A stretch of DNA of 16,209 nt from positions 1 through 16,209 of the forward strand of contig CBDUMS010000083.1 of assembly GCA_965368405.1 (NCBI GenBank), given 5' to 3'. The notes beneath the pieces were generated by a model. That model saw nothing but the letters and a program-made list of their open reading frames with translations. It searched no databases and had not been told where the DNA came from. The DNA is from S012-113 sp965368405 (GTDB lineage: Bacteria > Bacteroidota > Bacteroidia > Cytophagales > Cyclobacteriaceae). The position numbers and the translations under genes are program-made. Shown in pieces: positions 1 through 6,594 of this stretch. Numbering within the stretch: the first letter of the stretch is position 1; each line of letters begins with the position of its first letter.

Positions 1-793
1 CCTCTTTTTGTTTCTCATTTTCAGCAACAGTTACGGCTTTTTCCAGCCAGAAAACGATTTTTTCTATGGCTGGACCATATAAACCGTCTACTTTCCATAC
101 TCTTTCCATCAAGGTTCCGTCCTCCGATCGAACTAACTGAGAATTAAGGCCATACGATATGGGTTCTGGATCGTCAGCTACCTTCATTGCATCATAAAAT
201 GCAGCCACTTCATCAGCTGTTATATCGGGTCCATAGAAATTTATAGCCGATCCTAACAATAACCCTTTCGATTCATCTAGATTAACCTTTTTGCTATCGA
301 TCTCAGGATTAAAGAGTACCTCCATAATATCTTCGCTAAGTGATGTATTGCTGGCTTCGAGTAAAGATTCGAAATACTCCTGACTGAATTTTGGAGTAAA
401 CTTATTGTTACCGTAATGATGATGGATTCCATTTGAGAACCACACACGTTTTGTATAGGTCATAAAATTATCCCACTCTGCTCCTGTTCTTTCTCCATCA
501 TAATCATTCACTATTTTTTCCAGGGCTCGGCGGATGACCAGATTATAACGATAATTCTGATCCCAGATAATATCTCTACCTGCTAATCCTGCCTGAGTAA
601 GGTAATACACTAATTTTTTCTGATCCAGACTTAATTTGTCGAAGCCTGGTACCTTATACCGGATAATCTTGAGGTCGGCAAATTGTTCAGAGAAATACTG
701 AAAATCATCCTCTTGAACTGCTTGATCCTGTTGCTGCGGTTGGCACGCCATGAGAATAAGGAATGCCATGAAAAGCATAATCGATTTTTTCAT
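1..793 (-). CDS. Dipeptidyl-peptidase III (M49), lipoprotein, N-terminal part
   Basis: Open from an ATG at 793 to the left edge, so 264 codons of the N-terminal part are present and the C-terminal part lies outside. Residues 1-17 form a lipoprotein signal ending in LMAC with the acylated Cys at 17. The mature start resembles Bacteroides dipeptidyl-peptidase III: a YKVPGF segment near residue 46, a YYLTQAGLAGRDI segment near 63, and the highly characteristic VWFSNGIHHHYG block at about 117-128. DPP III is a zinc exopeptidase that removes dipeptides from the N-terminus of oligopeptides; bacterial members are about 670 residues long, so the zinc motif (HEXXGH and EECRAE/D in the family) is not visible here. 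The lipobox places it in the envelope, presumably the periplasm or outer membrane, for peptide use (inference). It is transcribed divergently from the phytase-like gene, with a promoter match at 845-852. Family assignment is firm; activity cannot be judged from this fragment. Confidence 0.9.
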   Translation of the reverse strand, partial: MKKSIMLFMAFLILMACQPQQQDQAVQEDDFQYFSEQFADLKIIRYKVPGFDKLSLDQKKLVYYLTQAGLAGRDIIWDQNYRYNLVIRRALEKIVNDYDGERTGAEWDNFMTYTKRVWFSNGIHHHYGNNKFTPKFSQEYFESLLEASNTSLSEDIMEVLFNPEIDSKKVNLDESKGLLLGSAINFYGPDITADEVAAFYDAMKVADDPEPISYGLNSQLVRSEDGTLMERVWKVDGLYGPAIEKIVFWLEKAVTVAENEKQKE

Positions 794-826
794 TTTAGTT
801 ATTGGGTTAGTTTATTCATTCTTAAA

Positions 827-840
827 GGCTTAATTAAGCC
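827..840. repeat. 14-base perfect palindrome at the predicted DPP III start site
   Basis: GGCTTAATTAAGCC is a perfect inverted repeat with no spacer. It sits directly downstream of the -7 element of the DPP III promoter, so it would overlap the transcription start or the very start of the leader. It could be a dimeric repressor operator, or only a chance AT-rich palindrome around a TTAATTAA core. No other copy was noticed in the window. Confidence 0.5.
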
Positions 841-844
841 AGCA

Positions 845-875
845 CAAAAGTAACTTATCATAGTGGCGATTAAAA
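845..875 (-). promoter_or_regulatory. Promoter candidate for the DPP III gene
   Basis: Read on the minus strand, 852-845 is TACTTTTG, a full match to the Bacteroidota -7 element TAnnTTTG. A weak -33 element (TTTT at 875-872, in place of TTTG) lies 19 bases upstream. The -7 box is 51 bases before the ATG at 793, so transcription should start around position 838-842, next to a 14-base palindrome. It is predicted from consensus only. Confidence 0.5.
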
Positions 876-922
876 TGACAATTGTCAATATTGAGAGTCT
901 GACGAATTTGATATATTGCGGC

Positions 923-1909
923 ATGATTACATTTGGTGTTCGGTATCTTGCTTTAGTGATCGTACTGGGTTTCATTCATAATCCTGCCTCATTGGCTCAG
1001 GTCATACCTAACATGCAGTATCAATCCCATGTTGTGATTGAACCCAAAGAAGTAAATAATGAAACTCTGGGTGGGTTTTCAGGTATAACATATAATCCGC
1101 TAACCAAAGAATATGTTCTTGTTGCTGATAAGCCACCTGCTCGATTTGTCCATTTTACTTTGGATTCAGAAGGTTCGTTAGGAATTAACTGGAAGAGCAC
1201 TAGGCTGCTTGGACCAGAACCGATGCAAGCCTCAGAATTAGAAGGGATTGCCTATAACAAGCAAAATAATAGCTATTTTGTGTCTGATGAGCAGAATAAG
1301 GGCACACGAATAATAGAACTCACCAGGACTTCCCATTTCAAGCGCATCGTTCTCCCTAATAACAAACCATATCTACCGCTTAGTAGCCATAATTCAGGAA
1401 TAGAAGGACTGACGATATCGGATAATAACCAATTCTTATATTATGCCTTCGAGCGGCCAACGGACGATTGTCAGGATAGCGGCTTGATAACAATTGGTAA
1501 AATAGATTTGCAGACATCAAAAGTAGAATCATACCCCTACCAACTGCACAGTGTACCCGATGATAAGTTAGGCACGAATGGGGTAAGTGCGCTATTGTCT
1601 TGGAACGATACCACCCTCCTGGTAATGGAGCGTGCCTATATCCCTAATACTGGAAACATCGTACGACTCTATGAAGTACAGCTTACGGGTACAGGTCAGA
1701 AAACAGAAACGATCTCCTGTGATAATGGCAAACTAAGGAATTTAACATCCAGGTTAGTTTACGACTTTGCTGCCGAACCAGCTATGAATATCGATAATGC
1801 CGAAGGTATGTGTTTTAATGATGACCGGACCATGCTGTTTATTATTACGGATAATAATTTCAGCAAAAAGCAGGAAACTCAACTTGTCACACTTCAGTTT
1901 ACCCCATAA
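923..1909 (+). CDS. Secreted phytase-like beta-propeller protein
   Basis: 328 residues from the ATG at 923. A GTG at 863 and an ATG at 875 also open the frame, but only the 923 start puts a hydrophobic signal peptide at the N-terminus (about 26 residues, ending ASLAQ). The rest matches the esterase-like/phytase-like propeller family (Pfam Phytase-like, PF13449): FSGITY near residue 52, ELEGIAY near 105, GIEGL near 159 and NAEGM near 292, the recurring acidic-Gly blade motif of this family, with a terminal strand ELVTLQ-like segment (QLVTLQF). Proteins of this family are secreted or periplasmic; the substrate is rarely known and a real phytase activity should not be assumed. No partner gene is adjacent: the upstream neighbour is divergent and the downstream one convergent, so it is probably monocistronic and ends at the terminator at 1909-1943. 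No good promoter match was found upstream. Confidence 0.8.
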   Translation: MITFGVRYLALVIVLGFIHNPASLAQVIPNMQYQSHVVIEPKEVNNETLGGFSGITYNPLTKEYVLVADKPPARFVHFTLDSEGSLGINWKSTRLLGPEPMQASELEGIAYNKQNNSYFVSDEQNKGTRIIELTRTSHFKRIVLPNNKPYLPLSSHNSGIEGLTISDNNQFLYYAFERPTDDCQDSGLITIGKIDLQTSKVESYPYQLHSVPDDKLGTNGVSALLSWNDTTLLVMERAYIPNTGNIVRLYEVQLTGTGQKTETISCDNGKLRNLTSRLVYDFAAEPAMNIDNAEGMCFNDDRTMLFIITDNNFSKKQETQLVTLQFTP

Positions 1910-1943
1910 AAAAGGCTACTCCACATCGTAGAGTAGCCTTTTT
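1909..1943. terminator. Two-way intrinsic terminator
   Basis: A 13-base-pair perfect stem (left arm 1909-1921, right arm 1931-1943, core GGCTACTC/GAGTAGCC) with a 9-base loop, flanked by an A-run on the left and a T-run on the right. Because A and T tracts lie on opposite sides, it can end transcription in both directions. It lies between the stop of the phytase-like gene (1907-1909) and the stop of the convergent PD40 lipoprotein gene (1960). Confidence 0.9.
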
Positions 1944-1959
1944 GAATAGCTTCTTGGTC

Positions 1960-3066
1960 TTAATCTACCCAATCGGCAACAAAAAGATTGGTATCTCTGG
2001 TACCACCGTTATTTCGGTTAGAAGAGAATACAATTTTCTTTCCGTCGTATGAGAACATAGGGAAAGCATCGAATACACCGTCATGCGAAATCTGCTCTAA
2101 ACCTGTACCATCAACATTTATCATGAATAGATTAAATGAAAATCCACGCTCACCAGCATGATTTGAAGAAAAGATTATCTTTTCGCCACTAGGGTGAAAG
2201 AAGGGCGCCCAGTTCGCTTTCCCTAGATCTGTAATCTTGGTAAGGTCAGAACCATCGACATTGCATACATAAAGTTCCATATTGGTTGGCGCAACTAATC
2301 CTTCGCTTAATAACTGCTTATATTCCATCTTTGCTGAGTCCGTTTGAGGTCTTGAAGAACGGAAAATTAGTTTAGTGCCATCTGGCGAAAAGAAAGCCCC
2401 ACCATCATAACCTAACTCTGAGGTAATCTGCTTTACGTTACTGCCATCAATATCCATCGTATATAATTCGAGATCGCCCGATCTATCTGATGTAAAAACT
2501 ATTTTGTCGCCTTGGGCTGAAACGGTCGCCTCGGCATCATAACCAGGCTCGTCGGTTAATTGTGCAACAACATTTCCTTCAAGGTCAGAAACAAAAATGT
2601 CGTAAGACGAATACACAGGCCATAAATACTTACCATCGGTTCTTCTTTCCGGCTCTGGAGGACAAGCTTCTCCTCCTAAATGCGTTGAACCATATACGAT
2701 TGTAGTGTCTCCGGGAAGGAAGTAAGCACAGGTTGTACGGCCAAGACCAGTACTAAGTAATTGTGGCTTATTTGCTTTTAAGTCGTCATTTTCAACATCA
2801 AAGTAAAAGATTTGATCGCATTCCAAACCCCAAGCTTCGTTATTCGATTGCATTACAAGCTTGGTATTGTCGAAACTCCAGTAAGCTTCAGCATTATCGC
2901 CACCAAATGTAAGCTGGCGCATGTTTTTGAAGTGTTTTTCCTGAGGGTATATTAAGGAAATCGCGGTTGTGTCTTCGGTCGTTGTTCCTTCTTCGCTATT
3001 GGTTGGAGCAGAACAAGAGGTAAACAATATTGCTCCTGCCAGGGAGAGAGATAAAAGATATTTCAT
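1960..3066 (-). CDS. PD40/TolB-like beta-propeller lipoprotein
   Basis: 368 residues from the ATG at 3066. The open frame runs on to 3120, but that extension would contain the gene's own promoter, and the 3066 start gives a proper lipoprotein signal (MKYLLSLSLAGAILFTSC, Cys 18). The mature part is a series of PD40 (WD40-like, TolB-propeller) repeats; clear copies are FSPDGTKLIF with ELYVCNVDGS, HPSGEKIIFSSN with NLFMINVDGTG, and SYDGKKIVFSSNR with NLFVADW, plus AQGDKIVFTSDRSG with ELYTMDIDGS. The blades follow the usual pattern of 'rewind to a data set, report a value'. Such propellers usually act as protein or ligand binding platforms, not enzymes; no catalytic domain is fused to this one. 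It follows the OmpA-type PD40 protein on the same strand after a 97-base gap, so they may be functionally related, though it has its own promoter. Confidence 0.88.
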   Translation of the reverse strand: MKYLLSLSLAGAILFTSCSAPTNSEEGTTTEDTTAISLIYPQEKHFKNMRQLTFGGDNAEAYWSFDNTKLVMQSNNEAWGLECDQIFYFDVENDDLKANKPQLLSTGLGRTTCAYFLPGDTTIVYGSTHLGGEACPPEPERRTDGKYLWPVYSSYDIFVSDLEGNVVAQLTDEPGYDAEATVSAQGDKIVFTSDRSGDLELYTMDIDGSNVKQITSELGYDGGAFFSPDGTKLIFRSSRPQTDSAKMEYKQLLSEGLVAPTNMELYVCNVDGSDLTKITDLGKANWAPFFHPSGEKIIFSSNHAGERGFSFNLFMINVDGTGLEQISHDGVFDAFPMFSYDGKKIVFSSNRNNGGTRDTNLFVADWVD

Positions 3067-3089
3067 AGTTAATTTTTTAAATTCAGCCG

Positions 3090-3121
3090 CAAAACTAGAG
3101 CTTTTAGCAAGGCCTGCCAAA
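3090..3121 (-). promoter_or_regulatory. Promoter of the PD40 lipoprotein gene
   Basis: On the minus strand, TTTG (3121-3118), a 20-base spacer, then TAGTTTTG (3097-3090): both elements match the Bacteroidota sigma-ABfr consensus exactly and with typical spacing. The -7 box ends 23 bases before the ATG at 3066, giving a predicted leader of under 20 bases. This is the best promoter match in the window and decides the start codon of the gene. Confidence 0.75.
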
Positions 3122-3163
3122 CAATGACTTTCACCAGTTATTATTAATCCTTAAACCGACATT

Positions 3164-4744
3164 TTATTGGCTAACAATAGTGAATTCAACACGCCGATTA
3201 AGTTTGCGTGTAGCTTCAGTAGCATTAGAGGCCACAGGAACTGTGCCGCCATACCCTTTGCCAGACAATCTACTACGATCGATTCCGCCATCAATGAGAT
3301 AATTAATAACAGCATCTACCCTCTCCTGGCTTAACCTTAGGTTTAATTGAGCATTGCCAACGGCATCGGTATGGCCACTTAATTCAATTTTCATTGAAGG
3401 ATTATTCATCATCATTTCGGCGATGAGATCTAATTCGGCATACGATGAACCAATAAAATCGGTTGTGCCTCGGACAAAAAGTACATTTTTTAGTTCCACT
3501 CGTGCTCCGACCACAAGTTTCTCTATTTCAACATTCTGCACAATTTCTTTTGATTTATCTGTCTTGATCTTAAGCTCGATTTGCTTACTAAAATACCCCT
3601 CGGCATCCACTTGCAATACATAATCTTGCTCATTTTTAACCACAAAGCTGAAAATTGAATCATTGAAGTGCTCAAGAACAAATTCTTCTTCTCCTAGGAT
3701 CTTTGCCCGGGCAAAAACAGCTTTTCCACTACTTAAATCCGTGATTTTTCCGCGGATTATCATAGTGTTTTCAGATTCCTCAATTGGTCTATTATTCTTA
3801 GGTAATTCAACATCTGCAATATCCATAGGCACAATAATCTCTTCTGTAAGCACCTGATTAATTTCTTCTTTAGTTACCGGAATAATTCGGATATCGCCAT
3901 AGCCATCACTATCCATTGTAGTTGTATACACGGCCAGTTCTAAATCAGGATAATATCGATACGCCATTTCTGCTCCTTCGGTATTTATAGATGGGCCCAT
4001 ATTGCGGGGTATTGTCCAATTTGTCCAACTCTCGTCTAGCCGCTGACTAACAAATACATCCCTGCTGCCTTCGCCGCCATGTCCGTTACTCGAGAAGAAT
4101 AATGTTTTATTATCCGGCGCTAAATAGGGTGTTAACTCCTGAAGCTTGGTGTTTATTTGGTCACCCAGGTTCTTTGGTTCGGCCCATCGGTTATCCGTTG
4201 TGTTCCAGAAACTTACATATAAGTCCTCGGCGCCATGAGTTTTGAATGATTCCAAAGCCATAATCATTACGCTGCCATCTGCACTTATTGTATTACCATG
4301 ATTTGCCGAGCGATTTTGAAAATATTCGATTTCAACGGGTTTGGGAGTCGACCATGTATCAGGCCAGGTTACTACGGAAGATAGCGATATTCCCGGTACT
4401 GGGCTATTTGCTGAGCGATAGACCCCATATACTGACATCTCATTATTCCTTATACCAAAACCACCATTATAATATTTTGTGTTTAGTGTTTCAGGTAGAG
4501 GTAGAGGCATTACCCACCCTGTAGTATCAGTAAAATAACTATACCAAAGGTCGCCAGGGTCTGCTTTACCTCCGATATTTTCGCCATGATGTGCTCTGGT
4601 AAAGAATATAGTTTTGCCATCGGGGGTTAAAAATGGTGTTTGTTCATCAGCATACGAATTGAGATCCCAGGAATCTGTAATAAAATAATCCTGAGCCACC
4701 ACCGACGATGAGAGTAAGACAAAGAGTAAAACAAGAATGCGCAT
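3164..4744 (-). CDS. PD40 propeller / regulatory domain / OmpA-family outer-membrane protein
   Basis: 526 residues with a signal peptide of about 17 residues (cleavage after SSVVA). Three parts are visible. Residues about 25-270 hold PD40 blades (TPDGKTIFFTRAHHG, SADGSVMIMALES, APDNKTLFFSSNGHGG followed by RDVFVSQ). Residues about 325-400 look like a carboxypeptidase-regulatory-like beta-sandwich (IIRGKITDLSSGKAVFARAKI, then VLQVDAEGYFSKQIEL). The last 115 residues are an OmpA peptidoglycan-binding domain: FVRGTTDF, LSGHTDAVGNAQLNLRLSQERV, then LSGKGYGGTVPV and NRRVEF. The Asp of GHTD and the Arg of LSQERV are the positions that bind diaminopimelate in the family. The order propeller, regulatory domain, OmpA recalls PorE of the type IX secretion system, but the N-terminal TPR part of PorE is absent. 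Expected role: anchoring an outer-membrane assembly to peptidoglycan (inference). Confidence 0.9.
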   Translation of the reverse strand: MRILVLLFVLLSSSVVAQDYFITDSWDLNSYADEQTPFLTPDGKTIFFTRAHHGENIGGKADPGDLWYSYFTDTTGWVMPLPLPETLNTKYYNGGFGIRNNEMSVYGVYRSANSPVPGISLSSVVTWPDTWSTPKPVEIEYFQNRSANHGNTISADGSVMIMALESFKTHGAEDLYVSFWNTTDNRWAEPKNLGDQINTKLQELTPYLAPDNKTLFFSSNGHGGEGSRDVFVSQRLDESWTNWTIPRNMGPSINTEGAEMAYRYYPDLELAVYTTTMDSDGYGDIRIIPVTKEEINQVLTEEIIVPMDIADVELPKNNRPIEESENTMIIRGKITDLSSGKAVFARAKILGEEEFVLEHFNDSIFSFVVKNEQDYVLQVDAEGYFSKQIELKIKTDKSKEIVQNVEIEKLVVGARVELKNVLFVRGTTDFIGSSYAELDLIAEMMMNNPSMKIELSGHTDAVGNAQLNLRLSQERVDAVINYLIDGGIDRSRLSGKGYGGTVPVASNATEATRKLNRRVEFTIVSQ

Positions 4745-4768
4745 AACAGTAAGGAGCTAAAATCAAGC

Positions 4769-4776
4769 CAAAAATA
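4769..4776 (-). promoter_or_regulatory. -7 element candidate for the OmpA-family gene
   Basis: Minus-strand TATTTTTG, a full match to TAnnTTTG, 24 bases before the ATG at 4744, the same distance as in the PD40 lipoprotein gene. The nearest TTTG upstream (4805-4802) is 25 bases away, longer than usual, so the -33 element is doubtful. A second, weaker pair (TTGG at 4829-4826, AATGTTTG at 4809-4802) lies further upstream. Confidence 0.4.
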
Positions 4777-5038
4777 CAGCTTGTAATCTATTTTGCTTAT
4801 ACAAACATTGTCTTTGATATTAAATCCAAGGGTTAAAGCGTGTTTGATGCGACATAATCTACATAAGTCATTCAAAATTACCGTGGCAACATTACTACGC
4901 TAGTAAATCCCGAAATTCAAGTTTCTTATTAGCTTTTAGCTTATGGTTCATGTAATATTGTAATAATTTCGAAGTTACAAACTGTCTGTTTGAGCTATGA
5001 ATAGTAAAGAAATCATCTAAAATCAAACTATTACTACA

Positions 5039-5908
5039 ATGAGAAAAAATCTAATGCTTTTTATTATGCTTTTTGCCACTTATGAAATGGCATCAGCGCA
5101 GATTACACTACCAGCACCTAGCCCTGCAGGTAAAGTTTATTCAAAAGTAGGTCTTACCGATGTTGAAATCGAATATTCGCGGCCCAAAGCTAAAGGCAGA
5201 AAGATATTTGGAGAAGGTGACGCATTTCTCGTTCCATTCGGACAAATCTGGCGCACAGGTGCTAACTCTGGTACAATAATTACTACGAGTGCCGACCTTG
5301 AAATTGATGGTAAAACGCTACCTGCTGGTGAGTACATGATCATTTCTATGCCAAACAAAGATTCTTGGGATGTAATGTTCTATGGCGATAAGAGTATCGG
5401 TGGTAATATGGCTGCATTTAAAGAAGCAGACGTAGTACTAAAAGTTAAAGGAATGGTTTCTAAACTAACTGAGCCTGTAGAAGCACTTACTTTTAATATT
5501 TCTGACTTAAGTGCCGACAATACAACCGCCGCAATTCAACTGGCTTGGGAAAACACATCGGTTAAGATTCCATTAAAAACGGATTTTGATAAGGTTGTAA
5601 TGGAGGCCATTGCAAAAAACACCACGGTTAATCCTGGAAATTACGTTGCTGCTGCAAATTATTACTTTAGCACAGGTCGCGATCTTGATCAAGCTATCGC
5701 ATGGATGGACATGTATCTTGCAGAGAACCCTAATCAATTCTGGAATATCCATTTAAAAGCACAAATGCTTGCAAAAAAAGGTGATAAGAAATCAATTAAG
5801 GCAGCCATTGCAACAGCCGAAGAATCACTAGCCAAGGCTAAGGCCGCTGATAGTGATTTTGGATATATCAAAAGAAATGAGGATCTTATAGCTGAACTTT
5901 CTAAATAA
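5039..5908 (+). CDS. DUF2911 family protein with helical C-terminal extension
   Basis: 289 residues; signal peptide of about 20 residues ending ASA before QITLP. Residues about 22-180 form a DUF2911 domain, with the family's blocks VGLTDVEIEYSRPKAKGR, GQIWRTGAN, LPAGEYMIISMP and a final LAWENTSVKIPL. Residues about 190-289 are predicted mostly helical (NYYFSTGRDLDQAIAWMDMYL, then IKAAIATAEESLAKAKAADS), like one or two TPR-type hairpins, a common extension in this family. DUF2911 proteins are nearly all from Bacteroidota; their function is not established, so none is given here beyond being secreted or periplasmic. It is the first gene of a tandem pair with a second DUF2911 gene 8 bases downstream. 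The first 294 bases upstream hold no gene; I found no convincing promoter match in the part close to the ATG. Confidence 0.88.
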   Translation: MRKNLMLFIMLFATYEMASAQITLPAPSPAGKVYSKVGLTDVEIEYSRPKAKGRKIFGEGDAFLVPFGQIWRTGANSGTIITTSADLEIDGKTLPAGEYMIISMPNKDSWDVMFYGDKSIGGNMAAFKEADVVLKVKGMVSKLTEPVEALTFNISDLSADNTTAAIQLAWENTSVKIPLKTDFDKVVMEAIAKNTTVNPGNYVAAANYYFSTGRDLDQAIAWMDMYLAENPNQFWNIHLKAQMLAKKGDKKSIKAAIATAEESLAKAKAADSDFGYIKRNEDLIAELSK

Positions 5909-5916
5909 ATAGCAAT

Positions 5917-6447
5917 ATGAAAAGATTAATCTTATTAATGTTCGCTGGCGTACTTATAGTAGGCCTGAACAATGAAGCAAGTGCACAAAAGGTGCAGAAA
6001 AGTCCAAAGTCGGTGTTAACTCAAACCGTTGGCTTAACCGATATTACCATTACCTATTCTCGACCTGGGTTAAAAGGAAGAGATATGGCTTCAATGGTAA
6101 AAACTGGTAAAGTATGGCGTACGGGAGCGAATAACGCAACCGAAATCACCATTAGTAATCCTGTTTCTTTCGGTGGCAAAGAATTGGCTGCAGGTAGCTA
6201 CACACTCTATACCATTCCTGGTGATGATGAGTGGACTATGATTATCAATAGTAAGAAGAGCTGGGGTACGCAGTACGATGAGAATGAAGATGTGATGCGT
6301 TTTATGGCGAAACCAATGAAAACGGCTGAAAGCACCGAGACAATGACGATTAATATATCTGATATTGATGCGAATGGTACCGACGCTAATCTAGAAATTC
6401 GTTGGGGCAACGTAAGTGTTAAAGCTCCCTTTACAGTTTCTAAATAA
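5917..6447 (+). CDS. DUF2911 family protein, second copy
   Basis: 176 residues; signal peptide of about 23 residues (MKRLILLMFAGVLIVGLNNE then ASA, mature start QKVQ). It is a DUF2911 domain alone: VGLTDITITYSRPGLKGRDM, GKVWRTGANNATEI, LAAGSYTLYTIPGDDEW and a last strand IRWGNVSVKAPF. The blocks line up one for one with the upstream gene, so the two are paralogues, but this one lacks the helical tail. The 8-base gap indicates one transcript, which ends in the terminator at 6472-6501. The function of the family is unknown; the shared secretion signal and pairing suggest the two act in the same compartment. A possible idea, without direct support, is that they form a hetero-oligomer. Confidence 0.88.
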   Translation: MKRLILLMFAGVLIVGLNNEASAQKVQKSPKSVLTQTVGLTDITITYSRPGLKGRDMASMVKTGKVWRTGANNATEITISNPVSFGGKELAAGSYTLYTIPGDDEWTMIINSKKSWGTQYDENEDVMRFMAKPMKTAESTETMTINISDIDANGTDANLEIRWGNVSVKAPFTVSK

Positions 6448-6471
6448 TAGCGTAAAAACGAATAACAATGG

Positions 6472-6501
6472 AACCGTCCCTAATAAGGGGCGGTTTTTTT
6501 T
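6472..6501 (+). terminator. Intrinsic terminator of the DUF2911 operon
   Basis: Stem AACCGTCCC (6472-6480) with GGGGCGGTT (6487-6495), 9 pairs including one T-G wobble, a 6-base loop TAATAA, and a run of eight T at 6494-6501. It lies 24 bases after the stop of the second DUF2911 gene. Confidence 0.92.
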
Positions 6502-6535
6502 GCTTAATTCATAATAGTAAAGGATAAAGGAATAG

Positions 6536-6564
6536 TTGTAGTGTGAATTATTTTCTTAGATTAG
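6536..6564 (+). promoter_or_regulatory. Promoter candidate for the Tat-signal SDR gene
   Basis: TTG (6536-6538), an 18-base spacer, then TAGATTAG (6557-6564), which has one mismatch to TAnnTTTG. It ends 30 bases before the ATG at 6595, and the terminator just upstream makes a separate promoter necessary somewhere here. The match is moderate. Confidence 0.35.
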
Positions 6565-6594
6565 ACTGAAAAATTACAGCTGTTAGCCTTCAAT

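Noticed and set aside
863..922. GTG at 863 or ATG at 875 as the start of the phytase-like gene
   Set aside because: The extra 16-20 residues lie before a complete signal peptide that begins at the ATG at 923, and would spoil export.
3067..3120. N-terminal extension of the PD40 lipoprotein to 3120
   Set aside because: It would contain the gene's own -33/-7 promoter and place 18 residues before a proper lipoprotein signal.
3354..3857. Plus-strand open frames inside the OmpA-family gene (3354-3623, 3663-3857)
   Set aside because: Antisense shadows of a clear coding gene with no recognisable protein features; the same holds for those at 4288, 10520, 11725, 11995, 12880 and 13422.
4627..4875. 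82-residue open frame on the minus strand across the OmpA gene start
   Set aside because: It overlaps the signal peptide of a well-supported gene in another frame and has no domain or promoter of its own.
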